From: Clostridia bacterium
GTDB taxonomy: Bacteria > Bacillota > Clostridia > Oscillospirales > QAKW01
Reading direction: 5' to 3'
DNA length: 25,929 nt
NCBI GenBank assembly: GCA_017442025.1
Contig: JAFSBD010000042.1
Span: 1 to 25,929 of the forward strand
In this document: positions 15,801 to 22,906 of the stretch, piece after piece
Numbering within the stretch: the first letter of the stretch is position 1
How the letters are laid out: every line of letters starts with the position of its first letter
The notes under the pieces: model-generated
Told to the model about the DNA's origin: nothing
Seen by the model: only the letters and a program-made list of their open reading frames with translations
Databases searched by the model: none
Position numbers and translations under genes: made by a program

Positions 15801-17064
15801 GGATGCCGCAAATGAAGCCGACGGAACCTTCAAGTTTGATAAGGCCCTGACCTTCGATAAGGCGGATACCTATTATTATGTGATCCTTGAAAAGAAGGGC
15901 GATAAAGAATATATTGAATATGATGATACCGTTTACGGCGTTGTTGTTACCGTTGAAGATAACGGCGAAGGAAAGCTTTTCGTTGAGAAGAAGGAGATCG
16001 TTGTTGTTGCCGAAGGCGGAACAACGGCGGCGCAGGCAGTAGGATTTTTGAATCAATATGTTCCTGCAGAGGCAAAGATCCGAATTTCCGGCCAAAAGAC
16101 GCTGGAAGGCAGATCCCTCAAGCAGAATGAGTTTAAATTCTTGCTCTATCCCGCAAACGATCAATATGCGGTGGATCCCAATGCGGTCGCGAAGGAGGCC
16201 AAGAATAAGGCGGACGGCAGCTTTGCCTTTGAGGAGATCACCGTCGACCAAGTCGGAACCTATTATTTCGTTGTTCGGGAGGATGCCGAAACCAAAGCCG
16301 AGCGCGTTACCAACGATACCGCGGTCTACCGTCTGGCGGTTGAGATCAAGGACGATCTCAACGGAAAGCTTTATGAAGCCGGCCGTAAGATCGAAAAGGT
16401 CGGAAGCGCAGAGCCGGCTCAGGCGATTGCCTTCAAGAATGTCTATACGCCCAAGCCGCAGGATATCCCCTTGGAGATCGGCGTCCAAAAGACGGTCGTG
16501 AATAAGGGCAGTGAAAAGATCGGCCCCGAAGGCTTTGAATTCCTCTTGGAAGAGGTGGATTCCAGGCAACAGTTCAAGGCGCAGTCGGATGCAGAAGGAA
16601 AAGCAACCTTTGCGCTTCGGTATAGCGAAAGCGATATCGGCAAGACCTATACCTATAAACTGACCGAATTGAACGGCGGGAAGGCGCACGTTCAGTATAG
16701 CGCGGCCGAATATACCGTTACGGTTGCGATCGCTTTGAATGAAAGCAACGAGCTGGTTGCCGCTCTTACCCAAAATGGGGAGAAGGTCGCGGCGGTGGTT
16801 GCGGCGTTTGAAAATGTTTATGATCATACGCCCGATCCCACGCCCGATCCCGATCCTAAGCCGGATCCCGATCCCACGCCCGATCCCGATCCCAAGCCGA
16901 ATCCCGATCCGAAGCCCGATCCCAATCCGGCTCCTTCGGATAGCCCCGATACCGGGGATGAAACCAATCTGGGCCTCTGGTTCGCCCTTCTCTTCGCCAG
17001 CGGCGGCGGACTGCTGCTCGCCACCCTCTATCTGAAAAAGAAGGAAGAAACCGAGCAAGCCTAA
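9877..17064 (+). CDS. Giant sortase-anchored VWA adhesin with isopeptide domains
   Basis: A 2395-residue secreted surface protein. A signal peptide ends near GMAAAG (about 25-31). A von Willebrand factor A domain (about 118-430) has the metal site DASTSMG (126-132) and LMTDGEPS near 280. A linker region runs to about 890, then two Cna-B/DUF7601-like modules (about 895-1135). About nine domains of the Spy0128/FctA 'pilin isopeptide linkage' type follow (about 1136-2318). Each starts like GKKTLxG with a bond-forming Lys and ends like FxNxY with the partner Asn. A Pro-Asp repeat (2319-2350) spans the wall. The tail is SPDTG (2356-2360), a TM helix (2366-2387) and KKKEE. Start ATG 9877 has AAGGAGGA six bases upstream; an in-frame ATG at 9871 is fused to that SD. 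Likely a tip adhesin or stalk binding a host or mucus ligand. Confidence 0.92.
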   Translation: MNKTIFKRTVSIILSIVMLISCLPIVGMAAAGSSTSVADPKTLSDWENWFSSESSRYAGGVFLDKSVYTATEAKADDYFEDIRSLLSFGTDSFGNENFMVALSALGSNSEVLGYSHTPTDTMLVLDASTSMGTGDASSSSIDDMVSGANEAIKRLLALNNYNRVGVVIYNGTASVLLPLDRYVAGNANGDILRFERSRTGGSGSWRDPYTYENRIYVASDVKDSNGANVATTYNAQAQGTYTQGGIYAAAQEFLRADTVIEDGKIQGGTNRMPIMVLMTDGEPSYRTQTGSNTTINKYNVASNNNADRSNFREDDVTAFSTMLTAAWAEAEITAHYNMDTRFYTLGYALSANHQYAQNVLDPMNPNNALAARFSGYATQYLAMNQNATAAFRNENNQQVFRVTRATSPERVKTLDYVDKYWQAAQASQLSAAFDEIVDEIIIQSRYYSTLVSNNNYAQDGFISFTDEIGTYMEVKDIKGIYIGDGKLVSGGMFAEFATTGKVADYDQSNYSEAELEGFENEILNAVSERFGISLSEAMLLINTAKENGYISYTSPDAFSNYIAWYADEDNNYIAPFTNANISAQNNAKYIVRSYFYMGDVTQNRVETSMLYALVRVREDIETGRQIVDMNVPAALLPMVTYTITVDGDTLTQQNITGMTCEQEKPISLLYEVGLDRAINPINIGEKVGESFRKDADGVYTFYTNRWRDDAGNPFGYVAGSAHFTPPADPDPHVFNHGIMNTTVTQFIPSLENERYYFTENKQILDQNHHVYSGSKPTASGEYYVPYHWVEVHNNQAELKTAYDKVSSEIFKKAENVIEIDGKTGWFIKKGTPQYYFGEEIDGEQAHSHKTANTTNTLAFSDYPQVVYHESEGHTGYHMLNYHGNNGRINAEPAQGIKLSKTVEEAVEGAPDSFDFEIALSGTQLAASYPVYIEHADGTATTATKNVEGGKLTVTLADGDVAYIYDLPVGTEYTVKEGDNAYYAPSSSNASGTVALHTLSAVDFKNHPKTYGSLLVAKAVTHPFGTEAIPQALIDKKFDITVAFEGSAEELEKIEAPNGITSADNNKTFRFTLTDGTDVLFTNIPEGVGYKVTESNLPAGFTLVTPAAALEGTIQKDHQSNAELVNNYAPAPVDPNITLTGTKTIPDFTWTAGTFEVALQQVRIGGNETTNIGAPIIIGSMKPDGKTYTFKDLAPYDRVGHYSYMVYEVEPANKVADIAYDKTFGLFTVVVTDEDVDGALEVSEVIVHYGSAALSGDRQSGWTVTKDFTNLHLAETETFTVQKSINGSTADHAHDSGILFGLFADKQDADPIYAALTDETGAAEFTINILQSDFRNAVTYYLREIAPLEEDRVVGMTYDTDWKYSVTIHWPDGAAEPTVTYKTEGGNEVGKTELIIDNAYDSNVPPPSIVFRGKKTLNGGALRAGDAFTFELYETDGDFLTDGLSAKQTKVVTDANGTIPFDAVSFNSTGTKYIVVQEVRGAADGITYDATQYHITLDVVKGLDASGKTVLKIDENTLHIHKTGHGDVGAEELNFNNTYAVNDEEEVVVCGKKTLHGRTLVEGEFEFEILAQTANAPLPAKTKVKNDLNGNFAFPAIRYDVADKGVGYQAEYAYTIREVVPADADKKGITYNSNGKSAYTLVVRLEDDGLGGIKKTVTLDGQAVADVTVAFENTYGAAATNLTFRGTKTFNKERGEFTFALYETGKEFAIRSAAVKTAKATVANGSGAYSINLEYASADKGYHYYVIKEVVPAAANGISYDVAEYHITVNVLDNGHGELEAHVMSIHKAHTSETATKDTLNFANVYEAAPTEYALKGKKTLVGKELKADLFEFRLSDNAGEIATVKNAADGSFAFPLQTLDEARDYVFYVEEINGGSTIKGIAYDAATFTVTIPVLDDGLGQLYVDEANIKIQKEVANQKTDVSEISFTNEYSATATDELYLEGVKQIDGTTLKKGDFTFELYEADKNFKKGAFLKDAANEADGTFKFDKALTFDKADTYYYVILEKKGDKEYIEYDDTVYGVVVTVEDNGEGKLFVEKKEIVVVAEGGTTAAQAVGFLNQYVPAEAKIRISGQKTLEGRSLKQNEFKFLLYPANDQYAVDPNAVAKEAKNKADGSFAFEEITVDQVGTYYFVVREDAETKAERVTNDTAVYRLAVEIKDDLNGKLYEAGRKIEKVGSAEPAQAIAFKNVYTPKPQDIPLEIGVQKTVVNKGSEKIGPEGFEFLLEEVDSRQQFKAQSDAEGKATFALRYSESDIGKTYTYKLTELNGGKAHVQYSAAEYTVTVAIALNESNELVAALTQNGEKVAAVVAAFENVYDHTPDPTPDPDPKPDPDPTPDPDPKPNPDPKPDPNPAPSDSPDTGDETNLGLWFALLFASGGGLLLATLYLKKKEETEQA
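16831..16935 (+). repeat. Pro-Asp wall-spanning repeat
   Basis: Codons for PTPDPDPKPDPD recur with a 36-nt period inside the adhesin gene, giving strings of GATCC-type sequence. Such stretches span peptidoglycan in LPXTG-type proteins. The tract is also the sort of DNA where slippage changes copy number. Confidence 0.8.
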
Positions 17065-17071
17065 TAAAACC

Positions 17072-17104
17072 AACGCCCCCTGCGGAAATTCCGCAGGGGG
17101 CGTT
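17072..17104 (+). terminator. Terminator of the adhesin gene
   Basis: AACGCCCCCTGCGGAA (17072-17087) pairs with TTCCGCAGGGGGCGTT (17089-17104), a 16-bp perfect stem with a one-base centre. The T-tract after it is weak (TTATCTTA). Confidence 0.8.
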
Positions 17105-17124
17105 ATCTTATGGGGACAAAAAAC

Positions 17125-17165
17125 TTTACAGATAAGTTGACAGATGTAAACTTCGGTGTTATAAT
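17125..17165 (+). promoter_or_regulatory. nadA promoter with probable NiaR operator
   Basis: TTGACA (17137-17142) and TATAAT (17160-17165) are separated by 17 bp, a full consensus. Over the -35 is a dyad TTTACA (17125-17130) / TGTAAA (17145-17150). It contains two direct ACAGAT copies 12 bp apart (17128 and 17140). A repressor bound here would block the -35. The niaR gene is the fourth gene of this operon, making NiaR the likely ligand. Confidence 0.78.
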
Positions 17166-17209
17166 CTATGCGTTTGATAAAGAAGTTTGAGAAAAAAGGA
17201 AAGGCGCAT

Positions 17210-18109
17210 ATGAAAAAACAGATCAAACAATTAAAGAAAGAAAAAAATGCGGTGATGCTTGCCCATTATTACGCTCCCGCCGAAGTGCAGGAGGCGGCAG
17301 ATTTTGTGGGCGATTCTTTTTATCTTGCCAAGGTCGCCAAGCAAAGCGATGCAGATATCATCGTTTTTTGCGGGGTTCGGTTTATGGGCGAAAGCGCAAA
17401 GATCCTGAATCCCGATAAAAAGGTGCTGATGCCCGATCCCACCGCCGATTGCGCCATGGCGCATATGGTGCGGGAGGGGATCATTGCCGAAATGAGAGCA
17501 AAATATGAGGATCTTGCCGTTGTTTGCTATATCAATTCAACCGCCGAGCTGAAATGTCAAAGCGATGTTTGCGTTACCTCTTCCAATGCGGTTCGGATCG
17601 TTAAAAACCTGCCGAACAAAAACATATTTTTTATTCCCGATCGCAATCTCGGCGCCTTTGTTGCCGCGCAGGTTCCCGAAAAGAATATCATTCTCAACGA
17701 CGGCTGTTGCCCCATCCATGCGCATATTTCAGCAAAGCAGGTCCTTGCCGAAAAGGGAAAGCACCCCATGGCAAAGGTGCTTGCCCATCCCGAATGCGAG
17801 GCGGAGGTGCTTGCATTATCCGATTTCATCGGGAGCACCGCGGATATTATTGCCTTTGCAAAAACCGATCCTGCCGCGGAATATATCATCTGCACCGAGG
17901 ACGGTGTGGACTATAAACTGGCCGCGGATCATCCCGATAAGCGGTTTTATTATCCCGAACCCCGCCCCTGCTGCAAGGATATGAAGCGCAATACCCTTGA
18001 GGCGGTCTTGGCGGTTTTGGAAAAGGAAGATCAAGAGATTATCATATCGGAGGAGATCCGCCGCGATGCGCTGATCCCTCTGGAAAGAATGTTGGAGCTT
18101 TCGAAATAA
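17210..18109 (+). CDS. nadA: Quinolinate synthase NadA
   Basis: A 299-residue [4Fe-4S] enzyme that condenses iminoaspartate with dihydroxyacetone phosphate to quinolinate in de novo NAD synthesis. HYYAPAEVQEAADFVGDS at the N-terminus and the cluster cysteines C81 (TADCAMAH), C166 or C167 (NDGCCPIH) and C254 (PRPCCKDM) match family positions. Also visible are IVFCGVRFMGESAKIL, NSTAELK, PDRNLG and LAHPEC. Length is normal. The ORF could begin at 17168, but the ATG at 17210 has AAAGGAAAGG upstream and starts the conserved part. It is first in the nad operon, behind a consensus promoter with a putative NiaR site. Its stop overlaps the nadB start by one base. Confidence 0.95.
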   Translation: MKKQIKQLKKEKNAVMLAHYYAPAEVQEAADFVGDSFYLAKVAKQSDADIIVFCGVRFMGESAKILNPDKKVLMPDPTADCAMAHMVREGIIAEMRAKYEDLAVVCYINSTAELKCQSDVCVTSSNAVRIVKNLPNKNIFFIPDRNLGAFVAAQVPEKNIILNDGCCPIHAHISAKQVLAEKGKHPMAKVLAHPECEAEVLALSDFIGSTADIIAFAKTDPAAEYIICTEDGVDYKLAADHPDKRFYYPEPRPCCKDMKRNTLEAVLAVLEKEDQEIIISEEIRRDALIPLERMLELSK

Positions 18110-19383
18110 TGAAAACAGATATTTTAATCGTTGGCTGCGGCGTTGCGGGGTTATACTGCGCGCTGCATTTGCCCCAAGAGAAAACCGTTACCGTTATCAC
18201 CAAAAACGAAGCGCCCAAGAGCGATTCCTTTCTCGCCCAGGGCGGGATCTGTGTCCTGCGGGATGAGGCAGACTATCAGGCGTTTTATAACGATACGATG
18301 AAAGCGGGTCATTATGAAAACAATCCCGAATCGGTGGAGATCATGATCCGCTCCTCTCAAGAGGTCATCGGGGACCTGGTGGATTTTGGCGTTTGCTTTG
18401 AAAGGGAGGGGGAAGCCTTTGCCTATACCCGCGAAGGGGCCCATTCCAGAGCGCGTATTCTTTTTCATGAGGACGAGACCGGCAAGGAGATCACCTCCCG
18501 CTTGCTGGAAAGGGTAAAAGAACGGCCGAATATAACCCTCATGGAAAACTTCACCATGGTGGATTTGATCTGCGAAAAGAACCGTTGCGCAGGGATCGTC
18601 GGGCGGGATGCAGGCGGAAATTATCAGAGCATCGATGCGGATTATACCGTTCTTGCAACCGGCGGGATCGGCGGGCTTTTTAAGCATTCCACCAATTATC
18701 GGCACTTAACAGGCGATGCCTTGGCGCTTGCCTTGAAATATGATATCAAGCTGCAGCATATGGATTATATCCAGATCCATCCAACGACCCTTTATACGAA
18801 AAAAGAAGGCCGCGCCTTTCTCATTTCCGAATCGGTGCGCGGCGAAGGGGCGATCCTGCTGAATGGGAAAGGCGAGCGGTTTGTTGATGAACTGCAGCCG
18901 CGGGATGTTGTTGCAAACGCGATCTTTGAAGAGATGAAGAAAGAAGGCAGAGAGCACGTTTGGCTTTCGTTGGCACCGATCCCTGCCGAAGAGATCCGCA
19001 ATCATTTCCCCCATATCTATCAGCATTGCCTGGAGGAGGGGTATGACGTAACCAAAGAGCCCATCCCGGTTGTCCCGGCGCAGCATTACTTTATGGGCGG
19101 GATCGATGTGGACCGCCATAGCAAAACCTCCATGGATCGCTTATATGCCATAGGAGAAACGGCCTGTAACGGGGTCCACGGTAAAAACCGCCTGGCCAGT
19201 AATTCGCTGCTGGAAAGCCTTGTTTTTGCCAAGCGGGCGGCAAGGCATATCGCAGAAAATTATGAAGCGTCGGCGCATCGGCCGGAAAGGGCGGTGGACG
19301 CTTCGCTTTATGAGGAATGTTCGGAAAAATATAAAGATTGGGTCTTGACCGCGATCGAAAAGGAGAAAAACAACCATGAATAA
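18109..19383 (+). CDS. nadB: L-aspartate oxidase NadB
   Basis: A 424-residue flavoenzyme that oxidises L-aspartate to iminoaspartate for NadA. The FAD-binding glycine motif GCGVAG lies at 9-14, with SDSFLAQGGI, the active-site segments IHPTTLY and SESVRGEGAILLNGKG, and the family signature HGKNRLASNSLLESLVF near 360. It is shorter than the E. coli enzyme (about 540) because most of the C-terminal helical extension is absent. Short forms are usual in Clostridia. The start ATG overlaps the nadA stop as TAATG, and its end overlaps nadC by eight bases, so translation of nadABC is coupled. Confidence 0.94.
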   Translation: MKTDILIVGCGVAGLYCALHLPQEKTVTVITKNEAPKSDSFLAQGGICVLRDEADYQAFYNDTMKAGHYENNPESVEIMIRSSQEVIGDLVDFGVCFEREGEAFAYTREGAHSRARILFHEDETGKEITSRLLERVKERPNITLMENFTMVDLICEKNRCAGIVGRDAGGNYQSIDADYTVLATGGIGGLFKHSTNYRHLTGDALALALKYDIKLQHMDYIQIHPTTLYTKKEGRAFLISESVRGEGAILLNGKGERFVDELQPRDVVANAIFEEMKKEGREHVWLSLAPIPAEEIRNHFPHIYQHCLEEGYDVTKEPIPVVPAQHYFMGGIDVDRHSKTSMDRLYAIGETACNGVHGKNRLASNSLLESLVFAKRAARHIAENYEASAHRPERAVDASLYEECSEKYKDWVLTAIEKEKNNHE

Positions 19384-20227
19384 TATTACCATGAAATTAA
19401 ATGCAGACGATCTGATCCTGGCGGCGTTGAAGGAGGATATCACCAGCGAGGATATCTCCACCAATTCGGTGATGCCCCGTTATCAGTTGGGGGAAGTGGA
19501 GCTGATCTGCAAGGAAGAGGGCATTATTGCGGGCTTGGATGTGTTCAAGCGGGTGTTTGAGCTGCTGGATGAGCAAACCGAGGTCTCCTTCTTTTGCCAA
19601 GATGGGGATCGGGTCGCAAAGGGGCAAAAGCTGGGCGTGATCCGCGGGGATATCCGCGTTTTGCTTTCCGGCGAGCGAACAGCGCTCAACTATCTGCAGC
19701 GCATGAGCGGGATCGCCACCTATACCCGCGCCATTGCCGACCTGCTGAAGGGCAGTAAGACCAAGCTTTTGGATACCCGCAAAACCACCCCCGGGATGCG
19801 GATCTTTGAAAAATACGCAGTCAAGGTCGGGGGCGGATGTAATCACCGCTATAATCTCAGCGACGGTATCCTTCTGAAGGATAACCATATCGGTGCGGCA
19901 GGGGGCGTAAAAGAGGCGGTCCAAATGGCAAAGGAGTATGCGCCTTTTGTCCGCAAGATCGAGATCGAGGTCGAAAGCCTGGATATGCTCAAGGATGCGC
20001 TGGATGCGGGTGCGGATATCATCATGCTGGATAATATGAGCGTGGAGGATATGAAAGAAGCGGTAAAGCTTTGCGCAGGCAAGGCGGAAACCGAGTGCAG
20101 CGGGAATGTAACGAAGGAAAACGTTTCCAAGCTTATCGGGATCGGGGTGGACTATATCTCCAGCGGTGCCCTTACCCACTCTTCGCCGATCCTGGATCTT
20201 TCTCTTAAAAATCTTCATGCAGTATAA
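19376..20227 (+). CDS. nadC: Nicotinate-nucleotide diphosphorylase NadC
   Basis: A 283-residue quinolinate phosphoribosyltransferase converting quinolinate and PRPP to nicotinate mononucleotide. Family motifs are clear: SGERTALNYLQRMSGIAT, LDTRKTTPGMR, KYAVKVGGGCNHRYNLSDGI, LLKDNHIGAAGG, and the barrel strands EIEVESLD and DIIMLDNMS. The segment normally LEASGG reads TECSGN here, a mild variation. AAAAGGAG precedes ATG 19376 by eight bases; a second ATG at 19391 is possible. It is third in the operon, 12 bp before niaR. Confidence 0.95.
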   Translation: MNNITMKLNADDLILAALKEDITSEDISTNSVMPRYQLGEVELICKEEGIIAGLDVFKRVFELLDEQTEVSFFCQDGDRVAKGQKLGVIRGDIRVLLSGERTALNYLQRMSGIATYTRAIADLLKGSKTKLLDTRKTTPGMRIFEKYAVKVGGGCNHRYNLSDGILLKDNHIGAAGGVKEAVQMAKEYAPFVRKIEIEVESLDMLKDALDAGADIIMLDNMSVEDMKEAVKLCAGKAETECSGNVTKENVSKLIGIGVDYISSGALTHSSPILDLSLKNLHAV

Positions 20228-20239
20228 AGGGGTGAATTC

Positions 20240-20752
20240 ATGAAGGTGCTTGACAGAAGAAAAGCGATCGCCAATCGGCTTTTATCGGCAAAGGAAGCGA
20301 TCTCGGGCGGCGCGCTTTCGGAGGAGTTCGGCGTATCCCGGCAGATCATTGTCCGGGATATTACCGTGCTGAAAGGCTCGGGCTACGATATCCTTTCAAC
20401 CCATAGCGGATATGTGATCCAAAAATCCCCCCTCAAAGAGCGGGTGTTTAAACTGCGCCATACCACCGAACAGACCGAGGATGAATTGGAAACGATCGTT
20501 GATCTCGGCGGAACGGTGGTGGACGTTTTTGTCTGGCATAAGGTCTACGGCAAGGTGGTCGCACCCTTGAATATCTTTTCCCGCCTTCATGTGAAGCAAT
20601 TTATCGAAGGGGTCCGCAGCGGAAAGTCTTCGGAACTGATGAATATTACCGGCGGTTATCATTACCATACCGTGCGCGCAGAGTCTGAGGAGGCGCTGGA
20701 TCGGATCGGGGATGCTTTGAATGCCCGCGGGTATATCGCACCGATGATTTAA
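20240..20752 (+). CDS. niaR: NiaR-type NAD biosynthesis repressor
   Basis: A 170-residue repressor (the YrxA/NiaR family). Residues about 6-60 form a winged HTH (ALSEEFGVSRQIIVRDITVLKG). Residues about 75-168 form the 3H domain, with the conserved histidines seen in LRHTTEQTEDEL, VWHKVYGKV and GGYHYHTVRAESEE. In Bacillus the family uses nicotinic acid as corepressor and shuts off nad and niacin-uptake genes. Here it is encoded in the operon it probably controls, from the dyad at 17125-17150. The SD is GGGGTG. No niacin transporter is seen nearby. Confidence 0.92.
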   Translation: MKVLDRRKAIANRLLSAKEAISGGALSEEFGVSRQIIVRDITVLKGSGYDILSTHSGYVIQKSPLKERVFKLRHTTEQTEDELETIVDLGGTVVDVFVWHKVYGKVVAPLNIFSRLHVKQFIEGVRSGKSSELMNITGGYHYHTVRAESEEALDRIGDALNARGYIAPMI

Positions 20753-20771
20753 GGCGGAGGGATGCAACGAA

Positions 20772-21365
20772 ATGGAAAAAAACAGATTTGAAAAACAGTT
20801 GGATTTCATTTTAGAGGCCGATAAAGAAAAAAACATCCTGCGCCAGACCCATTTAAGCGGTCATGGGCGGCGGGAGAACGATGCGGAGCATGCATGGCAT
20901 ATGGCCATGATGATCTATCTTTTGAGGGAATATTCCAATGCGGATTTTGATGTTGCCAAAGCAATGATGATGGCCTTGATCCATGATATCGTTGAGATCG
21001 ATGCGGGCGATACATATGCCTATGATTCCGCCCGCCTGGAAACCCAAAAGGAGCGGGAGCAAAAAGCGGCCGATCGGATCTTCGGCCTGCTCCCCGCCGA
21101 TCAGCAAAAGGAACTTCGCGCCTTGTTTGAAGAATTTGAGGCGTGGGAAACGGCAGAAGCCAAGTTTGTGCATACAATGGATAATTTCCAGCCGTTTCTG
21201 CTGAACCATTCCAATAACGGCGGCGATTGGCGCGAGCATCAGGTCTGCCGTTCGCAGGTGATGGGCAGGCAAAAAACCTCCAAGCTCGGCTCGGAGAAAA
21301 TATGGGAATATACCGAAAAACGGATCGAAGAACACGTCGAAAAGGGAAATATACGCAATGAATAA
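20772..21365 (+). CDS. HD-domain phosphohydrolase (YfbR / HDDC2-like)
   Basis: A 197-residue HD-superfamily protein. Metal ligands appear as H40 (NDAEHAWHMA), H71-D72 (LIHDIVEIDAGD) and a later Asp in HTMDNFQP. The E-N-D-A-E-H motif groups it with 5'-deoxynucleotidase YfbR and HDDC2-like enzymes, so it probably removes phosphate from nucleoside monophosphates. GGAGGG lies about nine bases before ATG, and the gap from niaR is 19 bp. Its place at the end of the nad operon suggests a nucleotide-salvage link, but the substrate is unknown. Confidence 0.85.
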   Translation: MEKNRFEKQLDFILEADKEKNILRQTHLSGHGRRENDAEHAWHMAMMIYLLREYSNADFDVAKAMMMALIHDIVEIDAGDTYAYDSARLETQKEREQKAADRIFGLLPADQQKELRALFEEFEAWETAEAKFVHTMDNFQPFLLNHSNNGGDWREHQVCRSQVMGRQKTSKLGSEKIWEYTEKRIEEHVEKGNIRNE

Positions 21366-21397
21366 GAGGGTAGACGTAAGGTCTACCCTCTTTTTTA
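21365..21397. terminator. Bidirectional terminator after nad operon and MATE gene
   Basis: AGAGGGTAGAC (21365-21375) pairs with GTCTACCCTCT (21381-21391) around GTAAG, followed by T6. The nad operon ends at 21365 and the convergent MATE gene at 21395, so the same hairpin sits between both. Confidence 0.85.
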
Positions 21398-22750
21398 CAG
21401 CTCCTTTAGAGCTTTTTTGAATTGAATGGCGAAAAGAACGGCGGTGAAGGAAACAGCGAGCAGGTCGGCGACCGGCTCGGCCGTATAAACGCCCATTGTT
21501 TGATCTGCGATCAGTTGGGGCATCAAGTAGATCAGCGGCAAAAGCAAAACGAACTTGCGAACGATTGCAACAATGATCGAGCAAGGCGCGTTGCCGATGG
21601 AAACAAAAGTCATCTGGCAGGCGATCTGGATCCCGAAGATACATAAAACACCGCAATAAACACGCAATGCCTTTGCGGTAAAGGCGATCAGCGTTGCATC
21701 GGGAGAGAAGATCCCCGCAAACAGTTGCGGAACCAACAGGATCGCGCTCCAGACGGCAAAGGAATATATGAGGCAGGAGATCAGCAAAAGCTTAAAGGTC
21801 TTCTTGACGCGCGCGGTATTTTTTGCACCGTAGTTATAGCTGAGGATCGGCTGTGCGCCCTGCGCGATGCCCTGCATCGGCAGCATGGCAAATTGCATCA
21901 CGCTTGTGAGGATCGTCATCGCGCCGACAGCAATATCACCGCCGTATTTTAAAAGCGAAGAATTAAAGCAGACCGAGATCACGCTTTCGCTGCTTTGCAT
22001 AATAAAGGTCGCCGTTCCTAACGCAACGCAAGGGAAGATGCGTTTGCCGTCGATGGGCAGATTTTGTTTCTTGAGTTTGAGATCGGTCCTCCTGCCGCAA
22101 AGGAAGCAGAGCACCCAAACGCAGGAGATGGCCTGGGAAAGGATGGTGGCAAGTGCCGCACCCTTCACGCCCAGATGAAATCCGAAAATGAAAACGGGAT
22201 CGAGAATAATGTTGCTTAAAGCCCCGATCAGTACCGTTATCATGCTGACCTTGGTATAACCCTGCGCGGTGATGAAGGCTCCCATGCCAAGGGTCAACTG
22301 GACAAAGACTGTGCCGATCGCGTAAATATTCATATAAGCGGTGGCGTAACCGATGGTGTTTGCGCTGGCACCAAACATTAAAAGCAGATCTTCATTCCAG
22401 ATCAGCAAGGCGGCGGTCAAAACAGCGGAGATAATAAGTTGCAGAGAAAAGCAACCGCCCATGATTTTTTCGGCCGCGTCGGTGTCGCCTTTCCCCATCG
22501 AGATCGAGGCCTTCGGCGCACCGCCCGAGGCAATAAGCGCCGCAAAGGCCGAGATGATCATAATGATCGGCATACAAACGCCAACGCCGGTAAGCGCAAG
22601 GCTTCCCTCGCCCGGCATATGGCCGATGTAAATGCGGTCAACGATGTTATAAAGCATATTGATAAGCTGAGCCACCACCGTCGGAACGGCTAATTTAAAA
22701 AGCAGCTTGCCGATGGGTGCTGTGCCAAGCATTTCTTTGTTTTCGCTCAT
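21395..22750 (-). CDS. MATE family efflux transporter
   Basis: A 451-residue, 12-TM multidrug and toxin extrusion transporter, using an ion gradient to export organic cations. The N-terminal PTVVAQLINMLYNIVDRIYIG and FAALIASGGAPKASISMGKG are characteristic of the MepA-like branch, as are the mid-protein SNIILDPVFIFGFHLGVKGAALATILSQ-type segment and the second-half repeat MQGIAQGAQPILSYNYGA. Full length. GGAGTG lies six bases before ATG, with a near-consensus promoter at 22784-22812. Substrate cannot be read from sequence. It is convergent with the nad operon. Confidence 0.92.
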   Translation of the reverse strand: MSENKEMLGTAPIGKLLFKLAVPTVVAQLINMLYNIVDRIYIGHMPGEGSLALTGVGVCMPIIMIISAFAALIASGGAPKASISMGKGDTDAAEKIMGGCFSLQLIISAVLTAALLIWNEDLLLMFGASANTIGYATAYMNIYAIGTVFVQLTLGMGAFITAQGYTKVSMITVLIGALSNIILDPVFIFGFHLGVKGAALATILSQAISCVWVLCFLCGRRTDLKLKKQNLPIDGKRIFPCVALGTATFIMQSSESVISVCFNSSLLKYGGDIAVGAMTILTSVMQFAMLPMQGIAQGAQPILSYNYGAKNTARVKKTFKLLLISCLIYSFAVWSAILLVPQLFAGIFSPDATLIAFTAKALRVYCGVLCIFGIQIACQMTFVSIGNAPCSIIVAIVRKFVLLLPLIYLMPQLIADQTMGVYTAEPVADLLAVSFTAVLFAIQFKKALKEL

Positions 22751-22783
22751 ATCTTCACTCCGTAAAATCTAAAACTACAATGG

Positions 22784-22812
22784 ATTATATAATATTTTGC
22801 CGTATAATGCAA
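22784..22812 (-). promoter_or_regulatory. Promoter of the MATE gene
   Basis: On the minus strand TTGCAT (22807-22812) and TATAAT (22784-22789) are separated by 17 bp. Confidence 0.82.
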
Positions 22813-22875
22813 GGGCCTCCGCCGACTTGGTCGGGAGGCCAGAGGCCGGAAGTTCGAGTCAACGAACGTATCCTG
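22813..22875. other. Intergenic hairpin with tRNA-like T-loop string
   Basis: GGCCTCC pairs with GGAGGCC (about 22814-22840). Next comes GGAAGTTCGAGTC, which looks like a tRNA T-arm 5' half, but the 3' half does not pair. Neither strand yields a complete tRNA. It lies between the end of the gene at 22907 and the MATE promoter, and may end transcription of that gene, although it lacks a T-tract. Confidence 0.35.
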
Positions 22876-22906
22876 TTTTTGGGCGCAACTTGCTTTGATT
22901 TAGAGG

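Noticed and set aside
13288..17226. Open reading frame of 1312 codons on the minus strand opposite the adhesin gene
   Set aside because: It is antisense to a clearly real gene with signal peptide, repeats and sorting signal. The translation is low-complexity Ile/Gly/Leu-rich and shows no domain. Biased codon use in the adhesin (GAT, ATC, GCC) removes stop codons from the opposite frame.
22840..22862. tRNA gene suggested by GGAAGTTCGAGTC
   Set aside because: The T-stem does not close and no acceptor, D or anticodon arm can be built on either strand.
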